From the NCBI RefSeq assembly GCF_932526225.1, contig NC_064036.1:6331519-6395518 (forward strand): DNA of 64,000 nt, read 5' to 3'. Positions 23,557-35,254 of the stretch are shown piece after piece. The notes below the pieces were generated by a model. The model was given only the letters and a program-made list of their open reading frames with translations. It did not search any database and had not been told where the DNA came from. This DNA comes from Nematostella vectensis (Eukaryota; Cnidaria; Anthozoa; Actiniaria; Edwardsiidae). The translations under genes were made by a program, and so were the position numbers. Within the stretch, counting starts at the first letter, position 1, and every line of letters starts with the position of its first letter.

Positions 23557-24104
23557 TTTTTTTACCAATATATCCTCGAACTTTGCCACAGGGGTTTGAA
23601 TGTATGCATATTTTTCATTTGTGAAAGCTATATACGTTATATTTTTAGCCTTTGTCATTTCAACACGTGACTCAATAATATTAACATTTCTGACCAATCA
23701 GCTAGCGAGATTCTAACCGCTACACCGCCGAAGGTATAGTTTTTGGGGACACTTATTCACTACCAATTAGACCGTTTCACTGCCACGGTTCGATTTAGAG
23801 TCAGACCTCAAGATACTGCAAGAACCGATAGGTATGTATGATTTCCAAGTCTATTCTTATACTTTTCTAAGGTTGCCTTCTAGTTTCCGTACAAAGATTT
23901 GTGAATTTGGCGATTATAATCTATTCTCTAACGCAAGATACCAAATATCATCGATACCTTAATTAAACTATTTCGCCAAACTAGTAAACCTTACTAGTAA
24001 GCCTTATTTAAACCGTAAAGATCTGATAACAATCATTACTACTTAAGTTTAGAGTTCTCTCATCATCGTGAGAGTTCTGTGACATCAAGCAATACACAAC
24101 GAAC

Positions 24105-25095
24105 TTGTCTACATACCCGAGAGCCTGGAACGCATGCCCAAATACTAGATACCCGGCAACTTTTATAATTTTGTAAAATACTAGATACCCGGCAACTTTT
24201 ATAATTTTGTAAAAAAATAGCCATATGAATCATAGTTATCAAACCAAAACCATGTAGCATTGCTCAGAAATTAAAGGCGGTTCTGATGCACGAAGCGGTT
24301 GTTAGTTAGAGCGATTCACAAAGTGGGCACACAAACAAGAAATTCGAGTAGACACTTGTTATAATTACGCACAAAGGAACCTCACGCGAGCGATTGTCAA
24401 AACGATACCTACCCGACAGCCTGAAAACTTGAAGTGATTATGATTCATATTTTCTACATAAAATTGCGAGTTAACTCACAGGAAAGATTCTCAAAAGCCT
24501 AGAAACCCGACAACAAACCACGCTGTTTTTTTTCCGAATTGAGTTCCTTGCGAATCGCTCGAATTATGGTCGGCAGTTGAGAGCGATTTAAGATCGCTTC
24601 TAAGTTGTTAGCAATGCTACACGTTTTGAGATAAGAAATTGTTTTAGAGATTAGAAAAAAAAACTTGTCGGGTACGCAGTGTTTTCACAATCGTTCCCGT
24701 GAGGTTGTATTCGCTCATGCATCTCGATTTGAGTTATTTGCGAATCTGCATTGATACATGATTGTTTCGTGAATCAAGATCGTTTTCAAATTCTAAGCAA
24801 TGGTACATGTTTATATATTTTCAAATATTGTTCCTTTGGTGATTTTAAAAGAAATGCAAAACCTGTCGGGTATGTAGTGTTTTGACAATCGCTCCCGGAG
24901 GTTAGTGTGTCTAGCCTTTGCGAATCGCTCTGAATAACAAGCGCTTCTTGCATCGGAATCGCTTCCAAGTTTTTAACAATACCACATGGATTTGAATGGA
25001 TAAATATGATTCATATGGCCATTTTTTTTAACCATTAAAGTTGCCGGGTATCAAGTATTTGGGCACGCATTCCCGGCATTTGGGTATTTAGACAC
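24105..25095. mobile_element. ~1-kb foldback element with TACCCGGCAACTTT arms
   Basis: Left: CCCAAATACTAGATACCCGG and CAACTTTTATAATTTTGTAAA, the latter duplicated at 24143-24215. Right: AAAGTTGCCGGGTATCAAGT and TTTGGGCACGCATTCCCGG at about 25037-25075. Further inward, ATGAATCATA and GCGATTCACAA on the left correspond to inverted ATGATTCATAT and TTGCGAATCGCTC on the right. The whole segment could fold into one long imperfect hairpin. No coding potential was seen. Confidence 0.65.
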
Positions 25096-26474
25096 TTCAA
25101 ATACACAACCGTCACCATTTTTTTAACGCAAAACTACTCATATTCTTGTAACGCAAACTTCAACTCCTAGTATTAAAATACAATGCTTGAATTATATTTT
25201 CTAAAGAAAAAATCTTAAATCTCTTCCTTTTACTGTTTTAACTATTTAATGTTTTCTTGACATAATCCCCTAATTGCAATGAATAGCGCTTGTTTGTCGT
25301 CATGAGCAAACCAGTGAAGGCTGACTACAGAAAATAAATACACACAGCGTTGTCGTTGGATGTCAAGATTAACAAATAGCCTTTTTGACTCGTGGATTAT
25401 AGCGTAGGAAACTCCTTAACACTCGCACTAGGCTTAGCACTCACACGCGGCTAAAACAAAAACAAAAGATGGCGGACACGACTCATTGACTAAGAGTTAT
25501 GCGCTACATACCAAGTAAACGCCTGCTAATCACACAGCACTGAAAAATTAAAGCGTGCCCCATCAAAATAAGAACTTGATATCTTGTCTTGCTCTTTTGG
25601 GGGTCTGTGTCTTTTAGGTTTCGATTGCGTGATGCAGGTATGGCACGCATAACTGAAGGGCTGAATCTTTATCTCGATAAAAGCAATTACACACAAGCGA
25701 TGCTCACATGCTGAGATATTTGTCCTGTAGCGTTAATGGTATTTTTATCCATTAAACAAATATCACCCCACCCCCCACCCCATCCCACTAACCTGCTAGG
25801 TGGTTCTTGTCGCATTGGAGTTTTAGTAGGAAATGTTTTGTTTTCGACTATCCATTTCGACTATCAACCCACTTCACGTCAGGCCACGCTTTGGCGTAAA
25901 TAGCGGTTATCAGGCAGTCATAGTTATCATAAGGAAAAGGATAGCATTTAACGATCCCTCAATAAGAAATAACCCGCTTCTTGGCCGCCCAGGGGTGGTA
26001 CGCATGGTGCACTCGCGGAAAGCTCGAGATCAACTCAAGAAAAGCACTTAGTCTCATGCATCCAAGTATGGAGGTCGCAATATCTAAAAAGATATTGATA
26101 TGCATCATCAAATCTGCTTTAAAATATTCTATTTTTTTAAGCGATCACGGTAACGAATCCTGCTTTCTGATTGGTTAATAGAGCGGTCCGGAGATTCCTA
26201 TATCTGCCCTAGGTCCGAGAATTGATATTTTGCGCGCGCTGTTGGCTCAAAGTATGTTTTCGCTGGCGCTAGAAAAAAAAGAAATAAGTTATTTACCGGG
26301 TTAAGGTCGGTCAGTATCGTGCAGTATCGTGACCTCGGCCTTAAAAATACTGACCACGGCCTTCGGCCTCGGTCAGTAGTTTGAAGACCTCGGTCACGGT
26401 ATTTCACAATACGGACCTCCCACCCGGCAAATAACCCCTATATATATTTTATCATATGTTATCTTTCTAGGAAG
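25096..26474. other. Intergenic with GACCTCGGTCA repeats and promoter of Ly6-type gene 3
   Basis: No exon was recognised in 25096-26200. At 26310-26420 short inverted words around GACCTCGG, CGGTCAGTA and CACGGCCTTCGGCCTCGG form a compact hairpin-rich repeat. A TATATATA stretch at 26440-26448, about 27-35 bases before the ATG at 26475, is a possible TATA element, although its closeness leaves little 5' UTR. Confidence 0.45.
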
Positions 26475-27499
26475 ATGAAGTCAGTTCTAGCCCTGGTCGC
26501 CCTCGTGCTTATGGTAGTACCACATGGTAAGTTCAGATTAAATACATGTAGCCTGTATTATGTTTTGCGTTGCCAGCGATCCCACAGGTCTCAGCAAATG
26601 GGTTGACCACGGTCTATAGGATAACTTTAGTCCAAAGTCCTAGCGCATCGTTTGAAAGGTCGCAAGCGCAGTGAGCTCGCTAGCAATTGGCAAATACAGG
26701 CTGTTGAGGTAGGAATGCGTGTTTTATTCAACACCCACAAGCATTAGACATCACTTTGGACTAAAGTTATCCTATAGCCCGTGGTTTGACCGGGCGAAAA
26801 ACTTGACAACCCCAAAAATGAGAGGGGGGAGTGTTAAGAGAATAGGAAACGAATGCAGACATATCCCACTCATAAACGCACACGAATGCCGTCATTTGTT
26901 TCGGACAAGTCCTTCACACAAACAAATTGCAAGTGAGAATCAAGCAGTTTCGTTCTGTTGCCCCAGCGTTCCAGTGGGAAATTATTGAGTTGCGCTCGAG
27001 TTTTACTTGCTGGCGTAGTCACCAACCCTCGTCCCGTCTCTAGCAGCTAAAGTAATTCAGCATTTTGTCTTAGCAAAACACTCTTAATATCTCTGGGGGT
27101 AAAAATATGTGAATACTGGCCCATAATTATTATAATAAAGCCTTAATCTTTCTTTCCCATCATTCTTTAGCGTCATCCCTAAACTGCCACTCGTGCCGTA
27201 GCGAGGTCGGTTTCCTGGAATGCAGCCACGATAAAATAGAGGAACAGTGCAAGAACGACCAGTCATGCGGCAAATACAGCTATACTTACGGCGGCAACGA
27301 CTATTGGCAGAACGGATGCATTGATACGAAGGAGTGTAGTAGTTCGGAGATGTGTTTGAAGGATTCCCAGAAGGATAACTGCGTTGTGTATTGCTGTGAC
27401 ACCGATTTGTGCAATCCAGCCACAACAAATGTGCCTAGCGGAATCACGATATTGCTATCTGTCTATATTGCTTTCTTCTGCTTATATTTGGTGTGGTAA
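26475..27499 (+). CDS. Ly6/uPAR-type three-finger GPI-anchored protein 3 (2 exons)
   Basis: Exons 26475-26526 and 27171-27499 encode 126 aa. Exon 1: MKSVLALVALVLMVVPH, a signal peptide, phase-1 donor GTAAGT. Exon 2 follows a TTCTTTAG acceptor and carries LNCHSCRSEVGFLEC at the start, middle cysteines (QCKNDQSCGKYSYTYGG, NGCIDTKEC) and the terminal CCDTDLCN box. A hydrophobic tail (GITILLSVYIAFFCLYLVW) suggests GPI processing. The CHSCR-x-GFLEC start is shared with gene 4, making these two the closest pair in the cluster. The family is certain by Cys order; the biological role is unknown. Confidence 0.9.
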
Positions 27500-29100
27500 A
27501 AGACAAGGATCCCAAGATCGTCAATAAGGATTAGTAAGCAAGGGTGGATGACAACTGTTAATACCTGTGAAGGACATAGGCTTTTATACAACTTTCAATT
27601 TCGAACTTTTGGTAGGGTAGCAGACTTTGTAATGTCATTGGCACCTGTTAAGGCGACCACCCTCAGGCCCGAGACAAATGGTCGCTTTATGAAGGTTTTC
27701 ACCTACTTTTGTATAGCTATCTAAATACAGTAATCTAACTGGGATGCAAGCATTGGGCTTTGTAGTGGCCGACGAATAGAGGATGACTGCTTATTAAATG
27801 CTGCGTCTAATAATAGGTGACTTTGCACTAAGAAATTACGTACCTCTTCGATCAGGTGGCAAACTCGAGCTCATTCAGTGCTAACGAGTCGGCCAGAAGA
27901 TTTTTACTGCCAAAAAAAAGTTATTTTCATTGAAATATTTTTTCTTGTAACTTATTAGTGCAAGTCACCCATGATGTAACTGTATTACACAAAGACATGA
28001 AAAATAAGGAAAACCAAGGGAACGTGCAGAGCATTCTGATATATTTTTTATTTGTCCCCAATTTTTTTCGTGATTTAGCTTTTTCTATTCGAATTGCGAT
28101 GGAAGTCTTTGGAAGTCTTTTAGAATATCCCACTACGATATGATTCCAGCATGTTTATAGATAGTTACACGTATATTTGATACGCAGTATTTTTTTTATG
28201 ATAACAGAAATTAATTGTCAATAGGTTTGTTTTGACTGCTCTATTGTTCTAGTGCTCTCTCCTGAGTCGCGTTCCTGAGACATTTGCATTAAATTACGAT
28301 TTATTGATTAATTGCCAACCGCTATCGGCAAATGACATCGTATGCTTGTAAGTTTATTTGAGCTGTTTTAGATCTTCTCCCGCAATCTTGTCACATCTCT
28401 ATCTTCAGGTAAATGTCAATATGTTTTTATCTTAAACATTTAAAGCTAATCAAAGTTAAGTAATAATCAGTTTTGGGTTAGGTATTATGTCATACCTAAC
28501 GGTTTTATCGCATTCAGATGCATGCACCCCTTGGGCCCCATCTCAGGTGCTGTCCAGTCGGTCCAGTTATTCCAACATCTGACTGTATTACTGTTCGTGT
28601 TCGATCGATGCTCATCTCTATAAACCAACAGTTTTCTTGTTGAATTAGCGCAACGCATAAATGATTTGGTTGCATCTTGTCCTATAATATATTCAAGTGA
28701 AAATTCCGTTAACCCAGTCCACAGATCAGACTTCTTTTTACTAAAATGACTTGAATTGGACTGTTGGTCGAGATCTCCCCATGTCCATGATCAAATAATT
28801 CAACCTAAACTTTCATGAGTCAAAATAACTCAGCCGCTACAAAGTTTGAAAGCAGAAAAAGGAGCAACCACAACTCACAGCTAGCTAAGCGCGCACTATC
28901 TTGCTGGAGCTCTTGGTACAAAACCAACACAAACTCGATAAGACATCAATCATGTACTACTCTTTCAAAATGTGCTATGGAATTATGTATTTTCAAGTAT
29001 TGGAATTTCATTATGCACACAGTTCTAGTAAAATGATCAACTTACTTCGTTGTGTTAATTTTCTATATATACATCACAAGTCAATAAGTTACATAAAGCG
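27500..29100. other. Intergenic, nothing recognised
   Basis: Noncoding by eye: no exon with splice signals and a recognisable product. Short open frames here are not supported by anything else. Confidence 0.4.
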
Positions 29101-29102
29101 TA

Positions 29103-29835
29103 CGTGCAAACTTCGCCAGCATTGCTGGTGAGACGCTGGCTAGACGTTGGCCCAGCAATGTTGGCGCAGTTTGAACACTGTGTTGGGAGGTGCTGGCTAT
29201 GGTGTTGGCGAAATTTTGAGTTCAATTTTTTGGCCAACACTTTGCCAGCATCTCCTTTGTCTCGTGGTGTCATTCGAGCATATCACAGCTTTGCTGGCGC
29301 AGTTTGCACACGAACACATGAATGCTTGGCTCACTTGCAACGTTTTCATGGAAAAAAAAATAGCTCGCGTCCGAATAATGCTGTCATTTTAAAAAGAAAC
29401 GTTACCGCATCTAAAATCAAATAAAACATCGCAAATTTTTGGTCGTGAAAACGATATATGACTGAAATGTATCTTGCAGTTCACAATACCCCGTTCTATT
29501 TTCTAATTATCAGATTAAATTCATTGTTTCGTCCTGTTATCACTCGTAGTCGTAAAAATGACGACCGCTACAACATCAGGGGACAAAAAGACCCGAATTC
29601 AACCGGAATCCAGCGGAATCCTGGGTTGCCTTTTGAAAACACAAGTAAAATGATGGAGTCTTATGTTGCCATTGGTCCCGTCATGCATCAAACGCCAGTC
29701 ACGCGTGAACTTATTACCAACATGCTGGCCATGTGCTGGGGCAGTTTGCACACCGGCCTAACTCCGGCCCAGCACTCCGCCAGCATTGCCGGACGAGCAA
29801 TGCTGGCCGGTGCTGGCGCAGTTTGCACAGGGCTT
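29103..29835. repeat. Repeats built on TGCTGGCGCAGTTTGCACA
   Basis: The words GTGCAAACTTCGCCAGCA (29103), TTGGCGCAGTTTGAACA (29160), GCTGGCGCAGTTTGCACA (29294), CTGGGGCAGTTTGCACACC (29735) and GCTGGCGCAGTTTGCACAGG (29810) recur in both orientations. CCAGCAATGCTGG-type palindromes lie between them. The pairs at 29103-29175 and 29735-29830 look like ends of two small inverted-repeat elements. Open frames across them are by-products. Confidence 0.6.
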
Positions 29836-30288
29836 AACTCTTTACTATTACGGTCTGCGTATGACTTATCCTGCTATTTCCCTGGTCCCCGCTGACTTGT
29901 GTTTAATATCCGGGGGTTCTTTTAAGAACCTGTTAAAACATGTCTACTTGACATACTACATACTACTTGACAAAGCTCGTTGTATTTTTTAGGGGTCAAA
30001 ATCGGTCCTCGGGTATATTTTTAGGGGATATTTGTATAAAAGGCATACCATACCTATTGTTTGTGCTTTTCGTGACAATCAGTAGAGATCTGTATCAAAG
30101 TTTAAGCAACAAGCTTATCAGTGATCTGTACCAAAAGTTAATACCGTGCCTAATAAATGTATCATCCCTAGAGTGAATAACTGTGGTTTACATTTGTGTA
30201 CATGTGATATCGTTCCTGGAATTAGTTTGAACCGTCATGATGATAACTCATTTTACAATATACTTTCAGAGTATTGCCAAATACCACG

Positions 30289-31443
30289 ATGGCTTCTAGT
30301 CTTTTGTACCTTGCGATGCTGTGTTTGACCGCTAGCGTAGGTATGTATGAGCACATTCTTCTTTTGTATAAACCTCGTGCTCCTAAGAACATGCAGTCTA
30401 TCATGCAAGATTTTTAAAAGAACTAACAAAAACGACCGTGCGTAATGATTCGAAAAAGCGCCCTTCTCTAATAAAGCGCCCCTCCCCAATAAGCGCCCCC
30501 CCCCTCCCCCCGTGTCCAAAAGCATCCTCCCAAAGACCCGAAAAATTGGAAAAATTGAATAAGAGTCCCGGGCGCTTATTCGAATCTGGGTTTTTATGTT
30601 CTTCTTTTTCAACGAAGTCTAGAACAGTATGTCCTTCGAAATGTTCTAATTTAGTCTCCTCGAAAATCATTGTAACGCGCGGGCAAAATCTTGTAGCAGC
30701 GACAAGGAAATGTTTCTCAGAGAAAACATTGACAAACCAACGTTTTCGTGTCGCGCCCTGAAACATTTGTCGCGCACTACTTGTTTTTGGTAGTGGGTAA
30801 ACTAGGAAACAGTTACGATAGGAGATAGACATGTCGCACGCTACATGTCGCGCTAAAAAGATGTCGCCTAGTTTAGCCAGGCCTTTACAGCAACATAAAA
30901 TACAACCCATTGGGCATTAAACATTCGGCATATGGGTTATATCTTCTGCTACGATAGAAACGTCATATATCATTTCTTTTTCTTAGACACAATCTCGGCA
31001 TCACGTGATGATATATAGCTAGTCACGTGTTTTGCTTTCCACTATCGACATGACGCGATGGTTTATTCCCCCTTCCCCCCCCAAGTCACGCGATATTCTT
31101 CCTCTCTCTCTCGTCAGTCGTAGCCCTTCAGTGTCACTCCTGCAGGGACAGTACTGGCTTTCTGGAATGTTCCATGAAATTGAACCACGAAGAGTGCTAC
31201 ACGAATGATGAGTACGGATGCGCCAAGGTTACCTACCGTTACATGGGATCGACGAGGTTCATGCGTGGATGTGTACCCAAGAAACAGTGTACAGACGCGA
31301 CCTTCTGCGCCGCGGTAAACGGTCGCACGGAGTGTGACATCCTATGCTGCGACCAAGACCTGTGCAACGCGGGGGTCATCATCAAGAGCAGCGGCTTCAC
31401 CATCTTGATGACATGCGCATTAGTTTTCAAATTGTTTTATTAG
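30289..31443 (+). CDS. Ly6/uPAR-type three-finger GPI-anchored protein 4 (2 exons)
   Basis: Exons 30289-30340 and 31124-31443 encode 123 aa. Exon 1: MASSLLYLAMLCLTASV signal peptide, phase-1 donor GTATGT. Exon 2: LQCHSCRDSTGFLEC, then CYTNDEYGCAKVTYRYMG, RGCVPKKQC and the closing CCDQDLCN box. A hydrophobic tail (GFTILMTCALVFKLF) follows as a GPI signal. Two in-frame acceptors six bases apart (CAG at 31117 and TAG at 31123) would change the N-terminus of the mature protein by two residues. It is the last gene of the cluster and very similar in plan to gene 3. A MITE sits in its intron. Confidence 0.9.
30447..30585. mobile_element. Short MITE in the Ly6-type gene 4 intron
   Basis: The left end GATTCGAAAAAGCGCCC (about 30447) is mirrored by GGGCGCTTATTCGAATC (about 30567-30583). 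The interior contains AATAAGCGCCCC words and a C-run. It is about 140 bp and noncoding. Confidence 0.65.
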
Positions 31444-32579
31444 TTGAAACATCGCTATAAAATGAAACGTCGCTATAAACTTCGCTAAAAATATTTCATA
31501 TATTTAAAGCAAACAATAACTACAGCAGGTAAAAAAAAGCTTAGAAGCTCTGTACGTAATAATCCCAACATACTGTAAGCATTAAAGTTCGATTGTTCAG
31601 ATACCGTTTGCAGTAAGCGTCCCTAAGGCTTTTGTAGGAGGAGGCCCGTCCCGCGGATGGGGTTCTTCCATGTCGACCAGATTGGGGTGTTCGTCGTATT
31701 TTTAGGAGTCAAAATCGGACCTCAGGTATTTTTATGGGTATCTAAGTAATTTTCTATTAGAAATAGTGTTTTATAGGGCTTTTGGGGTATTTTTAGGTAA
31801 TCTTTTGGTGTGAAGGTATTTCCCAACGAGCATCACTATCACTTTTATCCTGAACAACCTCGTAATCTTTAAGTGCTGCTAGTGAGCTATAGGCAAGACA
31901 TAAACAATAAGGTATGATATAAAAAATGCAATAAACCACATACCACCTCAGCAAGGAAAGCTTTCAGATGATAGGCTAAAAAGTTAAATTTAAATAAAAG
32001 TTCGCATATATTGTCTCTATATACACAACAGACTGAGTATACGGAATATAGAGCAGAGCACACGCAGCTCACGTGAATTTTTTTATAACTCACTTAAAAA
32101 AAATTATGTATGGGTAGTCTTGGTGCAGAGACCAGGCTTTAACAATAAACTGAGTGGTAACAGGCGCGGATCAAGGAAAATTTTTTGGCCTGTTTGAAAA
32201 AAGCGCTGAAAAAAAAAAAACGCGCTGAACTGTCGCGTCTATAACAACATGAAGACATATAGGTCATGCTTAATGTAATAACTCTAAACATTTTGACCGG
32301 TTTTTGTAAACAGGTTTAAATATGTGTAAGGGGGGAGGGGGATTAAACAACCCGGCAGCATTTGTTCATCGCGCTGTCGTGTTTTCGGTAGTACCCTATA
32401 CGCATTCCTAGGACAGGAGAGGGCGTGCCACTGCGTTATTCTCATTTTGGTTCTCGCGCGCCATGTCTATAGACAACCCACATGGATCCCACATGGATCT
32501 AAGCTGTGATTTAAAGCACTTCGTTCGAGTCGAAGTCGCCCTGCAGTTTTTTTGCCGATGAAGTTTAACTGAGGCGAAC
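31444..32579. other. Intergenic downstream of the Ly6-type cluster
   Basis: No gene recognised. The stretch has A/T-rich and GGTATTTTTAGG-type words and a purine run at 32330. The last 100 bases lead into the hammerhead motif and include GTTCGAGTC (32524), which looks like a pol III B box, but no matching A box was found. Confidence 0.4.
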
Positions 32580-32639
32580 CGGCTATGCCATGCTGACGAG
32601 TCCTAATAACTGGGACGAAACAGCTGTCCATGGTTGTCG
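32580..32639 (+). ncRNA. Type I hammerhead self-cleaving ribozyme
   Basis: All conserved positions are present. Stem I is CCATG (32588-32592) with CATGG (32629-32633). The first core strand is CTGACGA (32593-32599), where position 7 is free to vary. Stem II is GTCC/GGAC (32600-32603, 32613-32616) with a nine-base loop. The second core strand is GAAA (32617-32620). Stem III is very short (ACAGCTGT, 32620-32627), and the cleavage triplet GTC spans 32626-32628, so cutting is predicted after 32628. Beyond an internal loop (TATG/TT), CGGC (32580-32583) can pair with GTCG (32636-32639), extending stem I as in natural ribozymes with tertiary loop contacts. Very short stem III is typical of hammerheads carried by Penelope-like elements and retrozymes. 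No RT ORF is nearby. Activity is inferred. Confidence 0.87.
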
Positions 32640-33673
32640 AACTGCACGTGTAATAGACTGTGCTAGCGTCCCGTCTTGGCCCGACTGGTGCCAATGTGTG
32701 TATGCTAGTGTGTTTTTAAAGTCCACACTTATATAAAGTGACTTATGTTAAGAAAATAACATCTGGTAAGATAGAAATAGATAAAAGTAGATGACAAAAG
32801 GCACTTTACACTGTACAATATAAAATTAATTGTGGAGTATCGTCAAATATTTAAAGAGCGAAGTAGAAAACATTACTTTGCCCAATAAAAAAACATGCTC
32901 AATATATCTAAAATACATAGTACAAGGACGGTCAAGTCGAGGCAAGAGTGGATATGTTATAAAGTACTCTTGTCTATATATAACTAAACTGCATATTTAT
33001 TGTTGGAGACTTGAGAGATGCATAAAGTGTGATCACTAGGAACTTAGCTCAGATTTAACGGCGATCGCTTGACTCCTAATTTACCATTCAAGCGTTATGG
33101 TCATGAGATGACACGAATCGCAAAACTAAAAAAACCCACCGATTCCCAGCAAGCAAATGAGGACAAGTCCTGTTATCTTTAGCAATATGATCATGAGAGT
33201 CTGTCGAGGGAGCACTTTACCACGTATTTCGCACAGATGGCGTATCCGTTCAGCGTGTGTCTGCTCACGTATCTGAGAGACGGGGTCAAACTGACATGCT
33301 TTCGTGAATATCTTATGGTATTTGTTTATCCTCATCCATCTGGATCAGAGGCGGAGATGCATGATATTTTTATGGAAGGGTAGTGAGGGTGAGGGCATGA
33401 GCTCCTGTGGGCAGAGGGTTTGCCCCAGTGAAACAAAGGTTGTGTAGCCGGTAACTGTAAGGCCTCCGAATGGCCCCCGATATTTTGATGTGCTCGCAGT
33501 ATACGGCTAATGCTCGCGCAATTTTTGTCCGCCGTGCTCGCATTGTATTTTTTGTTGTGTTCGCTGCTGGCGATTTATTAAAAAATGCTCGGTCTCGCAT
33601 AAAAAAACGGGGTGCTTGCCAAAGACTATTCGGGGGCCCTACTGTTCTGTACTTGTGTAGTGGGCAAGGGTGT

Positions 33674-33704
<31 letters not shown>

Positions 33705-34435
33705 GGGTGAGTCTTGTCGTAGAAAAAAATGAAAAAAAAAACTTTGAATCAATTTAAAAGTTTGGGCACTGTTTCGGCCCTTACCTAATGCTTTTACACT
33801 TCGGAGACCCAGCGGTCTTAGAGGGCCCCCAAAAGGTCAGAAGAAGTTTCGAGTGTCCGGCGTTGTTGTTTTTGTCGCAGCTGAAGGATTCCGCCCTGGA
33901 CCAGATGCCTCTTATATTAATTAAATAAAAGTTTTCATATTATCGTATCTGTGCATTATTCAGAAATCAGATTAAGAGACTGAGCGGCAGTATTGAAAAG
34001 AAAAATAGAAGAAAAAATACGCGGATTTCCTGTGTAATGTTCAGTGAGTGCGAGCAGAGCGGCCGGCGGTTTTACAATTGAATACCCCGTATGTAACTTG
34101 TGTGAAAAGCGAGCGACAGCGTCACTATTTCAAGTTATTTCTCTGAATTCACCACTAACTATCATCAAAAAGGTACGTTCTTTGATAGAAATACCGTTTA
34201 TTTATTGTATGATTCACATGCGATGTTATTTGCTCGAAGTGTTTTCTGTCGTATCGAAGTTTAAGTTCTTAGCACGTGCTGACATGCCGGTTTTGGGTTC
34301 GAACACAACGGCACTGTCAGTCAAAACATTGCTTTGATGAGATGACGGAAGTCCAAAGATACAAAACAAGGGAAATATGGGGAACGAAGGAAAATCCTGG
34401 ACCTCTTTTAAAATAGATTTTACATTTAAGATCCT
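32640..34435. other. Intergenic, gene-poor
   Basis: A 69-codon minus frame at 33335-33126 ends in a hydrophobic helix (LMIILLKITGLVLICLLGIGGFF). It could be a C-terminal exon of an unseen membrane protein, but no splice partner or poly(A) signal supports it. A GT-repeat and a run of G lie at 33670-33707. Nothing else was recognised. Confidence 0.35.
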
Positions 34436-34439
34436 CAAG

Positions 34440-34700
34440 CATTTCTCTATTACATTTTATCCGGACATATCCCCACAGGTAGCCCAGGCTCACGGCGAGT
34501 GTAGGTTTATTACAAAGTTTGTATGAGCGAACGAATCTCGTTGAAATAAATACGCTGATTTGAAAATAAAACAGTTGCTTGACGTTGCTGCTACTCAAAT
34601 CCGCCATTATTTGCCATTTTAAGCTGTTTTAGCCGCTGCGAATTTTTCCCGTCGCCTTCTGTATATTAAATAGACAAGGTTGCAAACTCTGACTTGCTCA
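34440..34700 (-). repeat. Dispersed repeat, copy 1 (pair with 60340-60600)
   Basis: Words including AGCCCAGGCTCACGGCG, TGTAGG, AGTTTGTA, TGAAATAAATA, AGCTGTTTTAG, CCGCTGCGAATT and ACAAGGTTGCAAACTC appear here. They also appear, inverted, at 60340-60600 in the matching order. Short pieces (GAGCCTGGGCTACCTGTGAT) recur at about 37055. Noncoding mobile repeat of unknown class. Confidence 0.6.
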
Positions 34701-35254
34701 ACAAATCCACCGATCCTTTCGAAATCCAGACTCGCACGGCAAAATAAACCTCGCAGAATCATAGCACACATATTTACCTTTCCAACCATACCTTTTAATC
34801 GTCTATTCATCCCCGTTTTGCCGTTTGAGCGGCGAGAATCTTTCATTTGAATTTGAGAAAATTCCTGATAGCGACGCTCGATGGGCCGTTCGTGGAGAAA
34901 AAGACAATACACGGCATGCCAAATTCTACCAGCCGGGGTAGGATGCTTCGCTTAAGTTTGACCTTGCCTTGTCAAGCTGCATGGACGAAAAAGACGTTAG
35001 GGAGTTGCAAAAAAATTCATTCCAATCCCCCAAAAATGAGATGAAAAAAGAACCATGTTATCTTATTGTAAGATATACGGTACCAAGGATGTCCGTTTAT
35101 AGATATAATTGATTGCAAACAAGAAAAGAAAAATAAATAAACAAATGAATAAATAGATAAATGATAGATAGACAGGGGGGGGGTAAGGTTTTAAACACCC
35201 CTCTTGGACTTCCATGGGAAGGTGCAAGAATCTCATACAGAATGTTCCTCTACC

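Noticed and set aside
32520-32535. tRNA-like B box before the ribozyme
   Set aside because: GTTCGAGTC alone without an A box or cloverleaf is not enough to call a tRNA or SINE.
33126-33335. 69-codon minus frame with a C-terminal hydrophobic helix
   Set aside because: Plausible as a terminal exon, but no partner exon, splice evidence or poly(A) signal was found. Mentioned only within the intergenic entry.
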